Shown here: in pieces, positions 61,736 to 64,000 of the stretch
How the letters are laid out: each line of letters starts with the position of its first letter
Position numbering within the stretch: the stretch's first letter is position 1
NCBI RefSeq assembly: GCF_002257695.2
Contig: NZ_CP155571.1
Length of the DNA stretch: 64,000 nucleotides
Reading direction: 5' to 3' (one strand)
Source: Sporomusa acidovorans
GTDB taxonomy: Bacteria > Bacillota > Negativicutes > Sporomusales > Sporomusaceae
The notes under the pieces: generated by a model
Database searches by the model: none
The model's input: the letters and a program-made list of their open reading frames with translations, nothing else
Told to the model about the DNA's origin: nothing
Made by a program: the position numbers and the translations under genes

Positions 61736-63952
61736 ATGTCCAAAGTTCAATGGAAAGAGGGCGAGTACACAGTAACACGTACCTGCCAGTGGACTGCACC
61801 GGGCTGCCATGATGGTTGTTCAGTGCTTTACTACACAAAGGGTAATAAATTGGTTAAAGTTGAAGGCGATCCCGAAAGTAAATATAATTTCGGCAGACTT
61901 TGTATGCGTTGTTTAGCATCACCGGAACTGGTTAATGATCCTAACCGTGTAAAATGGCCGATGAAGCGGGCCGGGGAACGCGGCGAAAATAAATGGACGC
62001 GGATTACCTGGGACGAAGCATTTAATCTCATTGAAGATAAAGTACGTACCATCTGGAAAGATTATGGGCCGGAGTCGATTGTTACTGCCATCGGAACAGG
62101 TCGTAACACTTGGTCAATTGTACCCAAACTAACCTATGATGGATTTAAAAGTCCAAACTTTTCTATGGGCTTTTTACCGGGCGACTCCTGCTATCTTCCC
62201 CGGGCGGCAGCCATGGGAACAATGATCGGCGATTTCTTTATCATTGATGCTTCGCAGTTGGACGAACGTCGCTATGACAATCCTGAATGGAAACTTCCCG
62301 AGGTCGTTATGATCTGGGGCAACAACCCGCTCATTAGTAATGGCGATGGCTTCCTGGGCCATTGGATTGTTGATATGATGAAACGTGGCACCAAGCTGAT
62401 TGTTGTCGATCCGTACCTCACCTGGCTGGCTTCTAAGGCTGATGTTTGGCTGCAGCTACGTCCCGGTTCGGATGCCGCTCTTGGTTTGGCAATGCTCAAT
62501 GTCATGATTAGCGAAGGCCTTTATGATAAAGAATTTGTAGATAAATGGACCTACGGTTTTGATAAATTAGTTGCGCGGGCTGCGGAATATGACCTGCAAA
62601 AAGTAGAAAATATTACTTGGGTTCCTAAGGAAAAGATCGCCGCTGCGGCACGTTTGTTTGCTAACGCAAAACCGGCCTCGGTTCAGTGGGGATTGGCAGT
62701 TGATACGCAGGTTGCGGGCGTCTCTGTGGCTAATTCCATTTGCGCCATGGTCGCTATTACCGGCAACCTTGATGTTCCCGGTGGTCAGCATATTATTCGT
62801 CCAGCCTTTGGCGTATCTAAGATTGCCCATGTAGCTTCTGACTGGGGTTGGGCCGAAATGCCGGAAGAAATGCGGCAAAAACGTCTTGGTGTTCAGGAAT
62901 ATCCATTGTTTAAGTATGGCCTTTGTGCTACGGCCCGTGGAGATTCAATCTTAGAGACAATTGAAACAGGTAGGCCCTATCCAATCCAAATGTACTGGAT
63001 GGAATCTACCAACACCTTTGCATGCTGTGGTGCAGAAGCGAAGCGCGTTTATGCTGCCTTGAAGAAAGTGCCATTTAATGTGTGTGTCGATCCGGTATTG
63101 ACCCCAAGTGCAGTTGCTTTTGCTGACTTAGTATTGCCTGCTGCCATGAACGTGGAGCGCGATTCTTTGAGAACCTGGTGGACTCCTCTGCGTTCCATCT
63201 CGAAGGTTACTCAATATGAAGAATGTAAAACTGACGAAGAAATTGCCTTAGAACTTGGGAAGCGTCTAAATCCGGAAAAATTCCCCTGGAAAAACGTCGA
63301 AGAGATGATTGATTTCGCACTGGAACCTGCGGGGATTACCTTCAAAGAACTAGAATCTAAAGTTATGATTTGGCCCGAAGTCCATTATAAGAAATATGAA
63401 AAAGGCCTCTTGCGCGAAGATGGACAACCGGGCTTTAACACCGATACCGGTATGGTCAACCTTTACCAAGAGTGCTTCGATGACTGGGGTTTGGACCCGC
63501 TGCCTTACCACGAAGAACCGCCCTATAGTCCAATTTCTACGCCGGAATTGATGAAAGAATATCCTTTGATTCTGACTTCCGGCAGCAGGCCTTGGGAATT
63601 CTTCCATTCCGAACATCGCCAGAGCGGAACTTTACGCGAATTCCACCCCAATCCTAGACTGACGCTTAATCCCGAGACTGCCGCTAAGCTTGGAATTAAT
63701 GAGGGCGACTGGGTCTGGATCGAAAACAAGAATGGGAGAGTAAAACAAGTTGCCAGACTTGATCCTGGGATTGATCCCAGAGTTGTTCATGGCGAACATG
63801 CCTGGTGGTTCCCGGAAAAAGAAGCCGCCGAACCGACACTTTATGGTGCGTTTGAATCCAATATTAATGTCCTGACAACGCAATGCACTACCGGTCCGAC
63901 AGGCTACGGCGCACCATTAAAGAACACGATCTGTAAGATCTATAAAGCTTAA
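61736..63952 (+). CDS. Molybdopterin oxidoreductase, catechol dehydroxylase/transhydroxylase/PhsA-like catalytic subunit
   Basis: Large Mo/W-bis-MGD enzyme of 738 aa. The N-terminal 4Fe-4S site is CQWTAPGCHDGC near residues 17-28 and RLCMRC near 59; WDEAFNLIEDKV, GNNPLISNGDG and the C-terminal LTSGSRPWEFFHSEHRQSG follow the DMSO-reductase superfamily order. No Tat or Sec signal, so it acts in the cytoplasm. The GCHDGC opening recalls catechol dehydroxylases, acetylene hydratase and pyrogallol transhydroxylase relatives; a reductive aromatic or sulfur substrate is possible. AGGGAGG precedes the start. Confidence 0.85.
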   Translation: MSKVQWKEGEYTVTRTCQWTAPGCHDGCSVLYYTKGNKLVKVEGDPESKYNFGRLCMRCLASPELVNDPNRVKWPMKRAGERGENKWTRITWDEAFNLIEDKVRTIWKDYGPESIVTAIGTGRNTWSIVPKLTYDGFKSPNFSMGFLPGDSCYLPRAAAMGTMIGDFFIIDASQLDERRYDNPEWKLPEVVMIWGNNPLISNGDGFLGHWIVDMMKRGTKLIVVDPYLTWLASKADVWLQLRPGSDAALGLAMLNVMISEGLYDKEFVDKWTYGFDKLVARAAEYDLQKVENITWVPKEKIAAAARLFANAKPASVQWGLAVDTQVAGVSVANSICAMVAITGNLDVPGGQHIIRPAFGVSKIAHVASDWGWAEMPEEMRQKRLGVQEYPLFKYGLCATARGDSILETIETGRPYPIQMYWMESTNTFACCGAEAKRVYAALKKVPFNVCVDPVLTPSAVAFADLVLPAAMNVERDSLRTWWTPLRSISKVTQYEECKTDEEIALELGKRLNPEKFPWKNVEEMIDFALEPAGITFKELESKVMIWPEVHYKKYEKGLLREDGQPGFNTDTGMVNLYQECFDDWGLDPLPYHEEPPYSPISTPELMKEYPLILTSGSRPWEFFHSEHRQSGTLREFHPNPRLTLNPETAAKLGINEGDWVWIENKNGRVKQVARLDPGIDPRVVHGEHAWWFPEKEAAEPTLYGAFESNINVLTTQCTTGPTGYGAPLKNTICKIYKA

Positions 63953-63970
63953 TTTCGGAGGTGTAGAAAA

Positions 63971-64000
63971 ATGTCGCGTAAGGGTTTATTAATTGATTAT
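63971..64000 (+). CDS. Start of a probable 4Fe-4S ferredoxin-type subunit (3' partial)
   Basis: MSRKGLLIDY is the opening of the usual iron-sulfur partner of such molybdoenzymes, which continues with YCTGCHSCEVAC-like cysteine clusters outside the window. GGAGG precedes the ATG and the gap to the catalytic subunit is 18 bp. Confidence 0.6.
   Translation, partial: MSRKGLLIDY

Noticed and set aside
1..64000. CRISPR arrays, rRNA and tRNA genes, prophage or replication origin
   Set aside because: No regularly spaced repeats with spacers, no rRNA or cloverleaf sequence, no phage structural genes and no clustered DnaA boxes were seen by eye.

Overview
The window looks like chromosome of an anaerobic Negativicute, probably a Sporomusa-like acetogen (inference). 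The grounds are low-GC Firmicute-type ribosome binding sites and regulators together with a piece of outer-membrane porin, a periplasmic Tat-exported enzyme pair, a RACo-type corrinoid-protein activator, an FchA-like cyclodeaminase and a molybdopterin enzyme. I saw no rRNA, tRNA or CRISPR array.

2-29151: a large catabolic cluster for one or more hydroxy/sugar acids or their lactones. It holds three unrelated organic-anion transporters (MFS/ACS, DASS, 2HCT), a chemoreceptor, a LysR and a GntR regulator, and a largely duplicated enzyme set: two Tdh-like zinc dehydrogenases, two TIM-barrel isomerases each paired with isocitrate/isopropylmalate-type dehydrogenases (three copies), two Tat-exported COG3618-type lactonase homologues, two Asp/Glu-racemase-fold proteins, plus a class II aldolase, a DUF1537 kinase, an Ldh_2 dehydrogenase, a DUF6282 protein and a PanB-like hydroxymethyltransferase. 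Four promoters share a striking fixed-spacing repeat (ATGAAA, 23 nt, ATGAAA, 12 nt, TATTATAC). Two insertion sequences sit inside the cluster.

29301-37135: two tandem DUF3841 genes (minus strand), then a collinear run yedF - PLP desulfurase - DUF3343 - HgdB/double-cubane-type reductase - HgdC-type ATPase - polar amino acid (cystine-like) ABC transporter. This suggests a sulfur/selenium-linked reductive system. The permease end is cut off by an IS1182 element.

37136-48822: IS-rich, decayed DNA: IS1182, IS1634 remnants, an intact IS1634 element with an unusually long direct repeat, the RACo-like gene, and remnants of an XRE regulator, arylsulfatase, metallo-beta-lactamase-fold hydrolase, porin and dynamin-like GTPase, ending in an ISAs1 element with clear 10-bp target duplication.

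48832-55440: a visibly GC-rich fluoride-response island. Riboswitch 1 (transcriptional terminator type) precedes a second-type enolase; riboswitch 2, whose 3' segment is complementary to the Shine-Dalgarno sequence, precedes a cation/proton antiporter - UspA - two small membrane proteins around a helical protein - DUF190 - CrcB/FluC - HAD - MFS operon.

55778-64000: truncated passenger genes and pseudogenes, an FchA-like cyclodeaminase, an LTA-synthase-like sulfatase-fold membrane protein, then a sigma-54-type promoter, a 50-residue zinc-ribbon protein and a molybdopterin oxidoreductase followed by the start of its probable iron-sulfur subunit.
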